From NCBI RefSeq assembly GCF_910589235.1, contig NC_060977.1, positions 401,001 through 465,000 on the forward strand: a stretch of 64,000 bases of DNA. The letters run 5' to 3'. This DNA is from Vespa crabro. Its lineage: Eukaryota > Arthropoda > Insecta > Hymenoptera > Vespidae. Each line of letters opens with the position of its first letter. Position 1 is the first letter of the stretch. Both the position numbers and the translations under genes were made by a program. A model generated the notes under the pieces. That model worked only from the letters and a program-made list of their open reading frames with translations. It did not search any database and was not told where the DNA came from. Below are positions 51,301-61,949 of this stretch, piece by piece.

Positions 51301-52986
51301 TTCTCATTGTTTCGGCATAAGCTTGCATAAGTTTCCCTCGTATATTCGGCATATTTCCAAGTCCGACAGTTACCCTGGTTCACAAGTCATTTGAATAATT
51401 TTTTTTCAAATAGACGAAATATATCATAATCGAAAATATATCATAATATCATTGATTCGATTTTTCACTCGCATTTTTTCTACTCGACTAAACGGGATAT
51501 TTTGAAGTCCGACCGTCGCATTAGTTCCATTATAACTCGCTTAACATTTCATCGACTAGATGGCATATCTCCAAGCCCGATTGCTGCATTGATCCTAGAG
51601 ACAATCAAATAAATTTCCCCGACTAGTCGAAATATTTTCTAGTCCGACCATCGCATTATTTCTAGAATCACTCGCATACCTTATTCTCTACAATTCGGAT
51701 TATTTGCAAATTCGACGCCGCATTGGTATGCATGACACTCGCATAATTCTCCTTTGATTAGTTGGAATATTTCGAAGTTCGACAGTCGTATTGGTTCACA
51801 ATAAACTCGTATAACTTTCCTTCAGCTAGTTGAAATATATCTAAGTCCGACATACGCTATGGTTCAAGAGACACACTCATTACTTTTCCTAAATCAGTCG
51901 GAATATTTCCAAGTGTGGTAGTTGCATAGGCTCGAGAGACATTCGCATAACTTTCCATCGACTAGTCGAAATATTTTCTAGTCTCACAGCAGTATTGCTT
52001 CATAAGAGACTCGCATAAAAAACCACCATTGACTAATCGCGATATTTCCAAGTCCAACAGCCGCATTCGTGAGAGAGTTAAACGCTTAATTTTCCTTCGA
52101 CTAGTTGGAATATTTCCACGCCAGGCAGTAGCATTGGTTCACAAGACACTGATGTAACTCTCTCTCGACTCGTCGGAATATTTTCAAATCCGATACCTGC
52201 ATTTATTCGGGAATCACTCGCATTACTTTGTTTCGACTAATTCGGGATATTTCCAAGTTCGTCTGTCGCATTAGTTCCAATATAACTCAAATAAAATTCT
52301 TTCTACTTGCCGGAAGATTTCCAAGCCCGAGGGTAGCATTGGTTCGCAAGTTATTTGCATGATTTTTCCGCGACCAGTCGGTATATTTCCAAGACCGACA
52401 TCAGCATAAGTTCTAGAGGCACTCACAAAACTTTCCCTTGACTAATAGGAATACTTCCAAAACCGACCCTCGCATTAGTTCTAGAACCACTCGCATAAAT
52501 TTCATTCGACCAATCCGAATATTTCCAAGTACAACAGCCGCACTGGTTCACAAGACACTCGCATAACTTTCCCTCGACTAGTCGCGATAATTTTATGTCC
52601 GACCGTCGCAATAGATCTAGATTCACTCGCAAGTTTTGCCCTCGGCTACTCGATATAGTAACTAGTCGTACAGCCGCATTTGTATGAGAGGCACTGGCAT
52701 ATCTTTAACCGAATTGAATAAATATTTGCAAGACCGACCGTTGCATTGGATCCAGACTAGCTCGCATAACTATCTCTCGACTAATCGGAATATTTCAAAG
52801 TCTAACAGCCGCATTGGTTCAAGAGTCACCCTATAAACTTTCCATCTAATTGGTCGGAATATTTCCAAGCTTGACAACCGCAATGGATAAAGAGTTACTA
52901 GCATAACATTCCCTCGACTAATTGAAATAAATCTAATTCCTACAGACGCATTGTTTCGAGAAATGTTCGCATAAAATCCCCAAGAC
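42394..52986. repeat. 68-bp satellite array, block 4
   Basis: Continuous satellite of the same monomer and orientation. Its last 160 bp match the satellite before B1 (see the duplication arms). Small local irregularities occur, for example near 51230-51460, where TCTTTTCTTTCTTG and a short duplicated ATATATCATAATCGAAA-type phrase interrupt the register. No gene or RNA is visible. Confidence 0.95.
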
Positions 52987-53000
52987 TAGACTGTATATTA
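52987..53000 (+). repeat. Target site duplication, 5' side of B2
   Basis: AGACTGTATATTAT pairs with AGACGGTATATTTT at 61936-61949 and is orthologous to 5383-5397 at B1. Confidence 0.72.
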
Positions 53001-53237
53001 TCCCCTCTGAGGGTAGGGGGTAGTAAAATACTCCTACAGTACTGCCTGCATGTTGTAAGAGGCGACTAAAAGGGACTGTGTGAATGGTGTCTGAATGGAC
53101 TTGTACGGTTAATTCTTTCATTGTTCTTTTGTCATTAATTTATCTAATCATTATCTCTCTCAAATTTCTTTCCGTTCCTTTCCCATCCATTGGGGAGCTT
53201 CCTTCTCACTAATAATACTTTATAATAATAGACAGTA
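53001..53237 (+). other. B2 5' untranslated leader, ending at the A4 insertion
   Basis: It matches 5398-5630 of B1, including CTCCTACAGTACT and the pyrimidine-rich stretch. It ends at the A4 target TATAATAATAGACAGTA, directly over the ORF1 start codon region. Confidence 0.75.
53221..53237. repeat. Target site duplication of A4, 3' side
   Basis: TATAATAATAGACAGTA here and TATAATAATGGACAGTA at 58368-58384 differ by one base over 17 bp. The site ends in GACAGTA, the same hexamer that family A uses in the satellite. Confidence 0.88.
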
Positions 53238-53691
53238 TATTGTAAAGATGGACACCGGAAGGGTGCCTGCATCTATGCTATCTCGCCCATTAGTGCATAC
53301 GCTACGGTTCTAGCCACTGGCAGCAGCTACCACTACGAAGAGACCGGATTCGGAAAAACTCAAAACTCCTGCCGGCGGACAGGATGAGCGGTTTAGCCAC
53401 GGCTGATATCCTCATGACAACGAGTCACCACGGTGATACCAGCCGCGCCAACGAGGAACCATGGGGAGGCCCACACACATTACCACGACACTTGGTACTC
53501 GTTCCGTAGGATGGGATGGGATTGGAAGGATAGAAGGTTCAGAGGAGAGAGATGTGTGATTGAAAAAAAAAGAGACACGCTCGAGCATCTCCGACCCAAT
53601 CTTGTTCGATAGTGAGTTTACCTGAGAAGATAACAGGCTCCCACTCCCATCATCAGGACTCCGAAAATCCCAGTTGAACAGGACTTACGAA

Positions 53692-56600
53692 CTAACAACC
53701 CTTGATAAGGAGAGTTTCCTTACAATACTCCGCGAAGAGGGAGAAAGCCTCAGCCGTTGAGACAAGATGTCTCGCTACTTCAGGCCAGCTCCTTTCGCGG
53801 GAAATTTCCTCCAGAGCAACTTTCTGGGGTCAAAGACCGGACAGACGACGATGTGGTGCAAAACCGTGTCCACTTCGTCACACTCGGAGGTTCCTTCCAT
53901 GGTAATATTCAGCGCCTTCAATTTGGCCTTGAAGGCACCGTGACCTGAAATAAAACTGAGTTGTATAGTTATTAGGAGAGATGAAGCGGGCACCCATTCT
54001 TGTCTTGATGTCGGGGAGGTACGCATATGTGGTCCGTCCTTTTGTGGAGAACTCCCACTTAAATTGCCAATCTCTGTAAATTTCTTCGTCCGCCTGTTTT
54101 ATTATTGCGCGTTTATTCTTTGCACCTTCCAGTCTACGCGTTATCGTCTCGTTGTTTCTATTTTTTCTTATATCGTAGAGCTTCCTACGCGTAAGTAACT
54201 GAAGGTCGACCGGAGGTTCTGCCTCTACTATGCAGAGGGATTCAGTCGCGGTTGTAGGATACGCAGATGTAACCGAAATGAGGGCCGATCGCTGGATCGC
54301 GCTTAATCTCTTGAGGTCCCCTTCGGTACAGAGGTCCGACCATCCCGCTGCTGCGTACGTGACCGTGGGGGTAAATACGCCTCGATATATCGTCCGTAGG
54401 GCGTAATGACAGAGCCCTCATTCCCCAGCCTCTAATCTTCCTAACTTTACAAGCAGTGGCCCGACTTTGTCGCTTATGTACCGGCAATGCGTTGAGACCC
54501 CTAGGCCTTTATCGAAATATACGCCGAGATATCTAACTGAACTCCTGAACTTGATGCTGTTGCCCCCTATCCTTATGGTTGGCAGCCTACTAGATAAATC
54601 CGTCTTTTTCGATGATATACGGTTCCTATCCGGTCGAAATACTCCCCTTCTCCCTAAATTTTTTCTCTTGACCCAGTCGCTCTTTAATACAATTGCCTCC
54701 GTTTTCGGTTCTAAAATTACGAGCTTCGCCGTCGAGCACCATTCTGTGATGCCTTTAAACGCGCAATATACTACCTCCTCTAATTCTTTCCTAGAATCAC
54801 CGTATATAATAACGAGCTGGTCATCCGCGTACGCGATTGCGTTGATTTCCGGTGATATCTCAAGTATTCGAAGGAGCTGATCGAACAAGAGTTTCCAGCA
54901 GGAGGGGCCTAGGATCGAACCTTGTGGGCAGCCCCTCGAAGCCTGCTTAGAAATCTCATGCTCTCCCAAAGCTATCTTCACCCTACGGTATGCGAAGTAG
55001 TTAGTCATTACATTGAAGACATTCCTCGGGCAGTCTCGGTCCCGTAGTGCCTTGAGAACTAAGGGCCACCAGACATTATCGAAGGCTCCCGAGATGTCGA
55101 ATAACAGTGCAATGACATATCTCCATGAGGAAGCAGAAACGATTCGGCGCATCTCGAGTATCGTGTCCTCGGTGGAGCGTCCTGGGACGAAGCCGTATTG
55201 TTTGTCCGACAGTTTACCCGGCGCGAGAGATGTTGCTTCTAGGCGCATCTTAAGCAGCCTTTCTAGATCCTTTCCGACGACCGCGAGGAGGCATATGGGC
55301 CTGCAGGATTTGGTGTCTTCCGCGTCTTTATCTACGCCTTTGAGGAGTGCTCTTAGGGAGCCATTTTTCCAGATGAATGGGAAGATGCCCCATTGGAGGC
55401 ATCCGTTAAACAGTTCTACGAAGTGGGAGGGAATGGTGACAAATGCTCTCTTGAGCACGCACACCTCGATGAGGTCAGGCCCCGGGGCCTTTCCATATTT
55501 GAGAGATTTAATAACGCGCGCCACTTCTTCCGTCGTGAAGGGAGGGGCGTCAACGGTTTCAGGGGTATCTCTGGAGGTGTTTCGCAACGCGCGTTGTTCA
55601 TTCGTATCTTCGTACACACGGTCGTCCGGAACAGGCGTGTCGAAGAGGACTTTCGCCGTATCACGAACATTCGTGGTCTTTACGCCGTCTCTTTGCAAGG
55701 TGTTAATCACCCGTTCTATGCGAAGTTTACCCGCCTGCTGTATGTATATATATCTCCACGGATCTTTGTTACCCTGTTCTGTTACGTATTTCCTCCAGCT
55801 TTCTAGCTTTGCGCGCCGTATCGCTTGGCTGTAGGCTCGTAGCGACGAACGATAATCCCGCATCAACTCGTGACGTGTGTGATGGACTTTCTCTCGTTGG
55901 ATCGCGCGCCTAAGTCGAGACACCGCCTTCTTCTGTGTCGATAACGCTAATGTCTACCATGAGTTAGACTTCCGATGGGCCTTTTTCCGAGGCATCGATT
56001 CGGAGCAAGCGATTTGTAGGACATTGGTGAGCGCATTAGCTCGTGCCTCTACCTCAAAAGCCGATCCTAAGTCGCTTCCTTCCAGCCTTGCCGTAGAGAA
56101 GGAGAGAAGACGCTCGGAGTACAGGTCCCAATCAGCTCTCCTGGTGTTGAACCTCCTGTTCTCCACCCCACGAGCGCCCCCCCCAACGACACGACTCAGC
56201 CCTCGGGGGTTGTAACGCGATTTCTATCGAATTGTGGTCGCTGGACGTCCATCCCGATCAAACTTTCCATTGGCCTATGAATCGGCTCATGGATTGCGAC
56301 GAGAGGGTTACGTCGATATAAGAGGAGCCTCTCGTCGTCCAGAATGTGGGTGGCTGCTTGACGTCGTTAATTACTCTTAATCCGGATGCCCGGATGAGGG
56401 CTTCTAATTTCGAACCTCTCTTGTCTGTGCTCTGAGGGCCCCAGAGAGATGATCGCGCATTGGCGTCCAGCGAGATTATTACTCTCTCCCCCCTTAGGGC
56501 ACGAAGTACCGTTTCCAGGTGCCTAAGATGCTCCTCTATTTCGTCGCTAACCTGGAAGTAATGTGAAACGACATAGAAAGAGAAGCCGGGAGCATGCACT

Positions 56601-56947
56601 TCCGCACATACGCAGTGCGGGGTGCTGAGCTGTGAGATGAAAAGCAACGCGAAGTTCGGGTTGGTTGCCGCGATGGCAGACCATGGTCTCTCGTCCCGCG
56701 TGGCCGCTAATCTGGTTCCGCTGCCTAATCCTATGATCTCATATCCTGTCCCGTGCTTTAGGACGTATGGCTCCTACAGGAGCAATACGTCTAAGCGTTT
56801 ATCACTGATCAATTCGCGAACTTCTCCCGTCACCGTCCTCGAGCGCCCCATATTAATCTGCAGGAGGTGGATTTTTGGAAACGTGCGGTTAGTGTGGAGA
56901 GGGATTTCACGGTGGAGATCGTGTCGTTTCCGCAGATTGTGGCACAA
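53692..56947 (-). pseudogene. A4 ORF2, full-length but with several stops
   Basis: It is colinear with A2 ORF2 from the LQLIWGAR overlap region to TAG at 53692-53694. The longest open part (54418-55923) carries KAPGPDLIEV, FDISGAFDNVWW, PQGSILG and AYADDQLVI, so the palm motifs are intact. Lesions seen against A2: Gln to TAG before EPYV (near 56775), Arg to TGA after GQWKV (near 56258), Trp to TAG after RKSNSW (near 55954), Trp to TGA in REWGL (54418-54420), and a one-base deletion near 53826 ahead of the C-terminal end. A C-run near 56180 also shifts frame. All four stop changes are C:G to T:A transitions. Confidence 0.87.
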
Positions 56948-57774
56948 GGCTCGGCGAAGGTAACTCGCGGTGCTTTGTGTTCGGTGTTCACGCTTGTAAT
57001 ACCATTGACGTTCTGGGTTACGCCTCTATCAATTTTTACGGGAGGATCCAACGGGGCCTCGTCTATTTCTGTTGCCGCTTCCGGTTCTAGGGGTGTGACT
57101 TTAATTGCCTCGAATTGCTCGATGTCTAACTCTATGATGGGCGGTAGGGGGTTATTTCTACTCGTTGCACGTTTTATCTTATTGCGGAGGTTGTAATTTT
57201 TATTGGAGGCTGGGGACGTATGTTCCGTTTCCGGAAGGGTTTGCGGGGATTGCGCGCGGATATACGCTCGTGTTCGCGAACGCGTGGCAACCGGTACGCT
57301 CTCTATATGTAGTTCTACCTGCCTATCGTTCGGACTGGAAGGACCAATTCCTCTTATTTCGCCTATTTCTATGTTCTCGACTAGTTTGTCTACGACGTTC
57401 GTTTGCTTGGCCTTAGAAGATGGTCTTGGCAAGATCCTATCACACCATTCTAATACGATTATAGCCTCTAGATGATTGGCTAACACCTGATGCAGTCCGG
57501 GTTGTGCGGGGCAATGAAAGCAGCGGGGGGTCGCACGGTGAGTAGCCTTGGACGACGATCGGGCACTCGACCGGCGTGTTGCTGCGTACCAACGCTGCCC
57601 TACACCGGAAGTGCATCCACTCGTCGTCTTTGGGGTCGCGCATGCTGCGTTAAGCGATGCTATGCGCGAACTTTTCCTCGCCACGTTAATCACCCCAGGG
57701 AAAGCCTCCACCAGGAGATCCGAACAGGAGGCTATTTTACCTCCGGAATATTTTTTCCCACGGAAAACCATCAT
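56830..57774 (-). CDS. A4 ORF1 (gag-like protein), open
   Basis: It has 314 residues, the same length as A2 ORF1 and colinear throughout. It starts MMVFRGKKYSGGK, contains CFHCPAQPGLHQVLANHLEA, NYNLRNKIKRATSRNN and APRVTFAEPCAT, and overlaps ORF2 as in A2. The matching length in an otherwise decayed copy confirms that this is the real ORF1 of the family. No CCHC knuckle of the usual form is present. It is probably not expressed usefully, given the dead ORF2 and truncated leader. Confidence 0.78.
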   Translation of the reverse strand: MMVFRGKKYSGGKIASCSDLLVEAFPGVINVARKSSRIASLNAACATPKTTSGCTSGVGQRWYAATRRSSARSSSKATHRATPRCFHCPAQPGLHQVLANHLEAIIVLEWCDRILPRPSSKAKQTNVVDKLVENIEIGEIRGIGPSSPNDRQVELHIESVPVATRSRTRAYIRAQSPQTLPETEHTSPASNKNYNLRNKIKRATSRNNPLPPIIELDIEQFEAIKVTPLEPEAATEIDEAPLDPPVKIDRGVTQNVNGITSVNTEHKAPRVTFAEPCATICGNDTISTVKSLSTLTARFQKSTSCRLIWGARGR

Positions 57775-57850
57775 GACTTATACGGGAGCAACTTCTTAAT
57801 CGAAGGAAAGAAAGAAGCTGCAAAGAAGACTTTAGCTGAAAAAAAGGAGG

Positions 57851-57874
57851 GGAAGAATACTTAAGTATTCTTCC
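57851..57874 (-). promoter_or_regulatory. Conserved hairpin in A4 leader
   Basis: The arms GGAAGAATAC and GTATTCTTCC surround loop TTAA. This is the counterpart of 32260-32283 in A2, with arms unchanged and one loop base different. Confidence 0.7.
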
Positions 57875-57943
57875 ATTAATGGTGGGCGGAGATGCATTGA
57901 CAACGAACAATAACGAAGTGAGAAGAAAAAAATATTCTAAGTC

Positions 57944-58140
57944 TGATAGTCACATTGCTTTCGAAACTTAAGAGCAACATTTTTCCAGAAGGCTAGACCA
58001 TCGGCTTAGAATTTTTCTAAGTCCGATAGTCGCATTGCTTTCAAGTTTCAAAAGCAACATTAGGCCCGCAGGCTATACCGAATATATTATTTTTCAAAGT
58101 TCAATAGTCGCATTGCTTTCGGGTTTCGAAGGCAACATTT
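57944..58140 (-). repeat. Tandem hairpin array in A4 5' leader, about three units
   Basis: Three units carry the core AAGTCCGATAGTCGCATTG or variants. The second forms TTGCTTT (58035-58041) with AAAGCAA (58051-58057). The third pairs TTGCTTTCG with CGAAGGCAA through one G-U pair. They match the ORF1-distal units of the A2 array; the extra A2 units, including the two satellite-like ones, are absent. The array lies inside the 14-bp inverted repeats 57875-57888 and 58165-58178. Confidence 0.8.
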
Positions 58141-58367
58141 TTCTAAGTATGTGGTCATAGAACACGCCCACCATTAATTTTAAGAAGTTCCAACTTGTCT
58201 GCGTGTTTTAATTTGGCGAAGAACCAATATTTTGAAAATTTTGACAATTTTGAAAAATTTCCGAAAAATTTTCTTAAGCCACGGGCGACAAGGTCTATAG
58301 GGCCGTGTCTGAGGACCCCGGGCGAAAGAGCCTGTAGAGCCATGCCTGAAATGTATCCCGCGTTTTC

Positions 58368-58384
58368 TATAATAATGGACAGTA
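58368..58384. repeat. Target site duplication of A4, 5' side
   Basis: TATAATAATGGACAGTA, the partner of 53221-53237. It includes the presumed B2 ORF1 start codon at 58375. Confidence 0.88.
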
Positions 58385-60190
58385 CTGCTAAAGATATAAG
58401 TGGGCGTGGGAGGAATTGCCACTCCTCGACGGTGTCAGAAGGTGGTAGGGCAGGACACCTGCCGTTGCGAACCAGCAACGGCGAGGAGCTCGAGGAAGGC
58501 AACCTATTCGCCACTCGTGATAATGCATCAGGAAGGACACCACTTGTAGACGTCCTGGTCTGCGGTGTATCCAATGCGCCAGCAAGGTTAGGAAGGAAAG
58601 AAAGCCACTTGAAAGAGAAGCAAAGGGCTGCCAGTGCCGTGAAGAGCATTCCGCGCTCTGGGAAGAAATCACCAATCTTGTAGGGAACGCTCAATCGTGC
58701 GAGGTCCCATATCTACTCCTCAGATGAAGAAGAGTTAAGGGTAAACATGGCCAGGTAAAACAAGGAAGTACCGGAAGAGACCCCCTTGTCTCAAGGGGAG
58801 ATTTGCAGGTTACTGAGTCTCGCTACGAAGCATACCCTAGTAGCCGTTAATGAGAGGAGAAAATCTACTTAAATTTAGAGCTCTGTATCAGGAAAAATAA
58901 AACGCTCCCATAATAATGTGCTAAAAACAATGAAAACCTTAATGGAGTGGTTCCAAAATGGGGCAGAGGATCCTTCCTCAACCAAAGAGGCGCAGTCAAA
59001 TGCGGATCTCAGGGCCTAGGATCAGCGCAATTACGAGTTGACGGATGAAGTTGCACGATTCAAAAAAGGTAAGAGGATATCATCGGTAAACCCCTAGGCT
59101 GAGAGGAGCCGAACAACGACTCCGGAAATACAGTCGAGTCTGTGAGGTTCCTGACGGAGGCTGTCCGCAGTATCCAGCAACAGCTGCAGCAGCCGCAGCC
59201 GCAGCGGCAGTAGACATCGTATAGAGCAACGACTGGATCTGGTGTGCGACACTAAGGTCACAAATTCCGTACTGACACCACTCGACCCCCAACGAAACAG
59301 AGAAGTGTGAGTAAGGCACTAATCTCGCAGAAGAATTTTGTGGAGGTCACTAGCCGGAAAAGGAGATGAGTCTAGAGAAGGGAATCGAACGCAACCCCCC
59401 TGGCCTCAAAAAAGAAGGGAAACAACGTCCCGCAAACCTTACGGGAGCAAGCGGCTCCCAGGAAAAGGGGGAAGAGGAGTGGCTCGCAGGGAAGAAAGAA
59501 GAGGAGGCAAAGGGAAGGGGAAGTCCCTGCAATTTCCCCATTCCGTGCCAAGGAGACGACGTACAAAGCGGTACAATTCTGGGCCATAGAGAACATAAAC
59601 ATTAATGACCTAGTGATTGGCAGTATGTCGTGCAGGAAGGGACTCATGGGTAGATTTATATGGCAGGCATGTGGCAAAAGGAAAGATGAGAAGAACGACC
59701 CGAAGGCGGAGGCCTTGAGGAATGCCGTCCAAGGAACAAGAGTTATTCGCCCTCTACGCACAAGCACCATGATCTTGGTAGGACTGGATGCGGCTGCCAA
59801 CGTGACCGTCATCAGTAACGCGTTGATGGATTCCTTCACCATTCCGGATCGGACTACAACCTCATCAATGTAGAGAAAGTAAAAATTGGTAGGGGTAGAC
59901 ATGGCGAGACTACTGTCTCGGCTATGGTGAAAGACGTGCGTGCAATCCTGGAGAGGGGCAGGATAAACTTCGGTTGGACATTGATGAGGGTTCTCGGACT
60001 CAGGCAGCGACCCCGCAAATGCCATCGGTATCAGGCGCGAGGACATGTTGATTTAGTGTGTCCGGCTACAATACCTAGGACAAAACTATGCTATATATGT
60101 GGGAAGCAGGGCCATCTGGCCAACACATGCACGGAATAACCTGAGTGTCTGTTTTGTGCAAACGCTGGACGGAAGCAGACCAACCATCGT
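58375..60190 (+). pseudogene. B2 ORF1 (gag-like) remnant with zinc knuckles
   Basis: It starts MDSTAKDISGRGRN and keeps the block GRTPLVDVLVCGVSNAPARL before a TAG at about 58681. Later parts lie in other frames: a basic Lys/Arg-rich region (about 59366-59600), GTRVIRPLRTSTMILVGLD (about 59730-59790) and GRGRINFGWTLMRV. The knuckle region follows. The first knuckle, CHRYQARGHVDLVC, has lost its second Cys to Tyr. The second, CYICGKQGHLANTC, is intact. The start of a third, CLFCANAGRKQTNHRAG, is visible after a TAA at 60137-60139. This triple-knuckle layout is typical of R1-clade ORF1 proteins, which bind element RNA. Confidence 0.78.
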
Positions 60191-61030
60191 GCCGGCTATT
60201 GGTAGATCCTGGTAGTGCCTCCTACAAAATGGATGGACAAGGTTTTTGGAGGGTACCAAATGATTGCCCTGAGACAATCCGGGGGACCCTTATAAGGTCG
60301 TGGTAAAACCGGCAGCGAGGAGAGTGAGAGTAACCGAAAAGTGGGGAGTGCATGAAGACATGAAGGTGCAACAAGGCGAACCGGCACCTCAATATGTGTA
60401 GAAGCACCAGAGGGTCCATAGATAATATCTTTTGCTGTTCTACAGACAAACATAATCCATGCACTCCGGACGCAGGGCATGCTGGCACAGCGTATATTCA
60501 GGGGTTTGCGTAGAAATTAAAACCAGCGTTAAACACTTGGGCAAAGTAATAGAATCAAGAATGTTGTTCAGGCCTAATTTCGAGGCCCTTATCCCTAAAG
60601 CGGAGGTAATCCCACGGTGCCGTAGGAGGCTCCTTCCGAAACTTCACGGACCGGGGAAGAGGAAGCAACGCCTCCACAGCTGCGTGATTCACTCGGTGAT
60701 CCATTATGGGGCGCCGGATTGTTGGCGGACATGAGGATCGGGCTGGCTGTTCGGAGCCTCCTGAGGAAGGTAGTGATCCGGGTGTGTTGTTAATATAGAA
60801 CTGTCTATGATGATTGCGTGGATTATTCCTCTCGCTAATCTGGCACCCCGGCTAACGGAAACCTATGGTGCTGTTAGAGACGTGGAGGAATTTGCTCCCC
60901 CTTGTAATAAGGCTGTATTAGGTTCTCTTGCCAGAAGGTGGGCAATAGAAGCGCGGAAGTCTGAGGAACTTGAGCTTGTAGGGGCACCAGCAGCCACTAG
61001 ATTGCGTGAGAAGTCGGCTATAGCCTAATG
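60191..61030 (+). pseudogene. B2 ORF2 remnant, post-palm region
   Basis: Sequence passes from the end of gag into ORF2 downstream of the RT palm. Readable blocks are GVCVEIKTSVKHLGKVIESR and RRRLLPKLHGPGKRKQRLHS (about 60475-60690), matching B1 VKHLGKVIDS and LPELHGPGKKKQRL. They are followed by IPLANLAPRLTETYGAVRDV and ARRWAIEARKSEELELVGAP (about 60820-60990). Endonuclease, fingers and palm are missing, a deletion of about 2 kb relative to an intact element. Confidence 0.72.
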
Positions 61031-61400
61031 GTTAGCTAAGTGTATTGGGAGGCCGTTCTCTATCGGACCGACATTTCACATCACACAGCTGATGACCTGC
61101 CATTACTGTTTCTTGGCGTAGTTAAATAAGATAAGGAAGATTCCTTCACCACGTTTTTTCCACTGCGGGGTAGGATACGGCGGAGCACAATCTAGTCGAC
61201 TGCCCGGCTTAGACAGATGCTAGGAATGTGCTGATCGATGCGATAGTGGGAGGATAGATAACCCTTCCCTTAATAGATCTGATCTCCCTCACTGTCCTGA
61301 GGATGGGCAGCCTACCAGACCTTCGCTGGGCGGGTCTTACATGCAAAGGAGGACGCTGAGAGGCGCAGGGAACGGAAGATGGAGAGAGATGTGTGAGTGA
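61031..61400 (+). pseudogene. B2 ORF2 C-terminal end, broken zinc motif
   Basis: Homologous to B1 9130-9511. The motif that reads CFHCGRSEDTAEHTLVDC in B1 is damaged near 61158-61203: the first Cys codon is TTT, and about nine bases are deleted after CHCG-equivalent codons. Confidence 0.62.
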
Positions 61401-61935
61401 GCGTACAGGTGTGTATGTGGATAGGGGTGCGAACGATAGGACGCATAGGAGAGTAGCTCCAGTGCGGCCACCTCGGTCAAGGCTCCGAACGGCTCAGGCG
61501 GCGCCTGGCTCACGGGTCGCTTCCTTCTGTGTGTGTTTGTGTGTATATGGACGTAAGTGGATGAAATCAGAGTACCGTGGGATGTGGATCGGGCCATTAT
61601 GTATATAGTTAGGGAGTAACTGCGCGTCCAGATGCTCGTGGGTGCCTGTGGAGTGCGCCATATTCGTATGAATGGACAGAAATGAACGGGAGCAAGGCGA
61701 ATATCGGTCTGGCTCACTGAGGAGTGGTATTGGGCGAATTTGAAATACGCTTATGCGCCATCCCCCCACTCAATCACTCCTCTGCATGTCACTAATAAGG
61801 ACCGGAAGGTTTTTCAGTCGGTATGCAAACCGAACCTGAAAATATTCGCAGGCGTGTTGAATCCGACATTCCACTGATTACACAGGGCTCAGGGGCCTAT
61901 GAAGGTTCTCCCTCCTGACGAAACAAAAAAAAATA
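61401..61935 (+). other. B2 3' untranslated region and A-rich end
   Basis: It matches 9512-10070 of B1 and ends in AAACAAAAAAAAATA directly before the target duplication. No coding capacity is supported. Confidence 0.65.
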
Positions 61936-61949
61936 AGACGGTATATTTT
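61936..61949 (+). repeat. Target site duplication, 3' side of B2
   Basis: AGACGGTATATTTT, the partner of 52987-53000. Satellite follows with CGTCCGACAGTAGC. Confidence 0.72.

Larger units (their letters stand above)
53238..58367 (-). mobile_element. Non-LTR retrotransposon A4, nested in B2
   Basis: A 5.1-kb family A copy has the complete 3' end, ORF2, ORF1 and the proximal leader with about three array units. It is 5'-truncated in the leader at a point matching about 33256 of A2, directly after CCCGCGTTTTC. A 17-bp target duplication flanks it. ORF1 is open; ORF2 has several stops and at least one frameshift. It inserted after the duplication that produced B1 and B2, or at least only in this arm. 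Confidence 0.9.
53001..61935 (+). mobile_element. Non-LTR retrotransposon B2, split by A4
   Basis: The 5' leader (53001-53237) and the rest (58368-61935) are one element interrupted by A4. The body has a gag-like ORF1 remnant with zinc knuckles. After an internal deletion it passes directly to the post-palm part of ORF2, then a broken C-terminal motif and the 3' untranslated region with an A-rich end. Flanks and target duplication are shared with B1, so both descend from one insertion. B2 lost the endonuclease and most of the RT; B1 lost the gag knuckles. Confidence 0.86.

Noticed and set aside
42394..52986. Telomeric repeat array as target of the retroelements
   Set aside because: No TTAGG or similar telomeric runs occur; the repeat unit is about 68 bp.
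55013..55834. A 273-residue open frame on the + strand across A4, with a similar one at 29689-30126 in A2
   Set aside because: They are antisense shadows of the RT coding sequence on the - strand and have no recognisable domain.
57440..57643. Alternative frame in A4 ORF1 with several Cys residues (ECPIVVQGYSPC) as a zinc finger
   Set aside because: The same frame in A2 contains stops within the block, while the 314-residue ORF1 frame is open in both copies.
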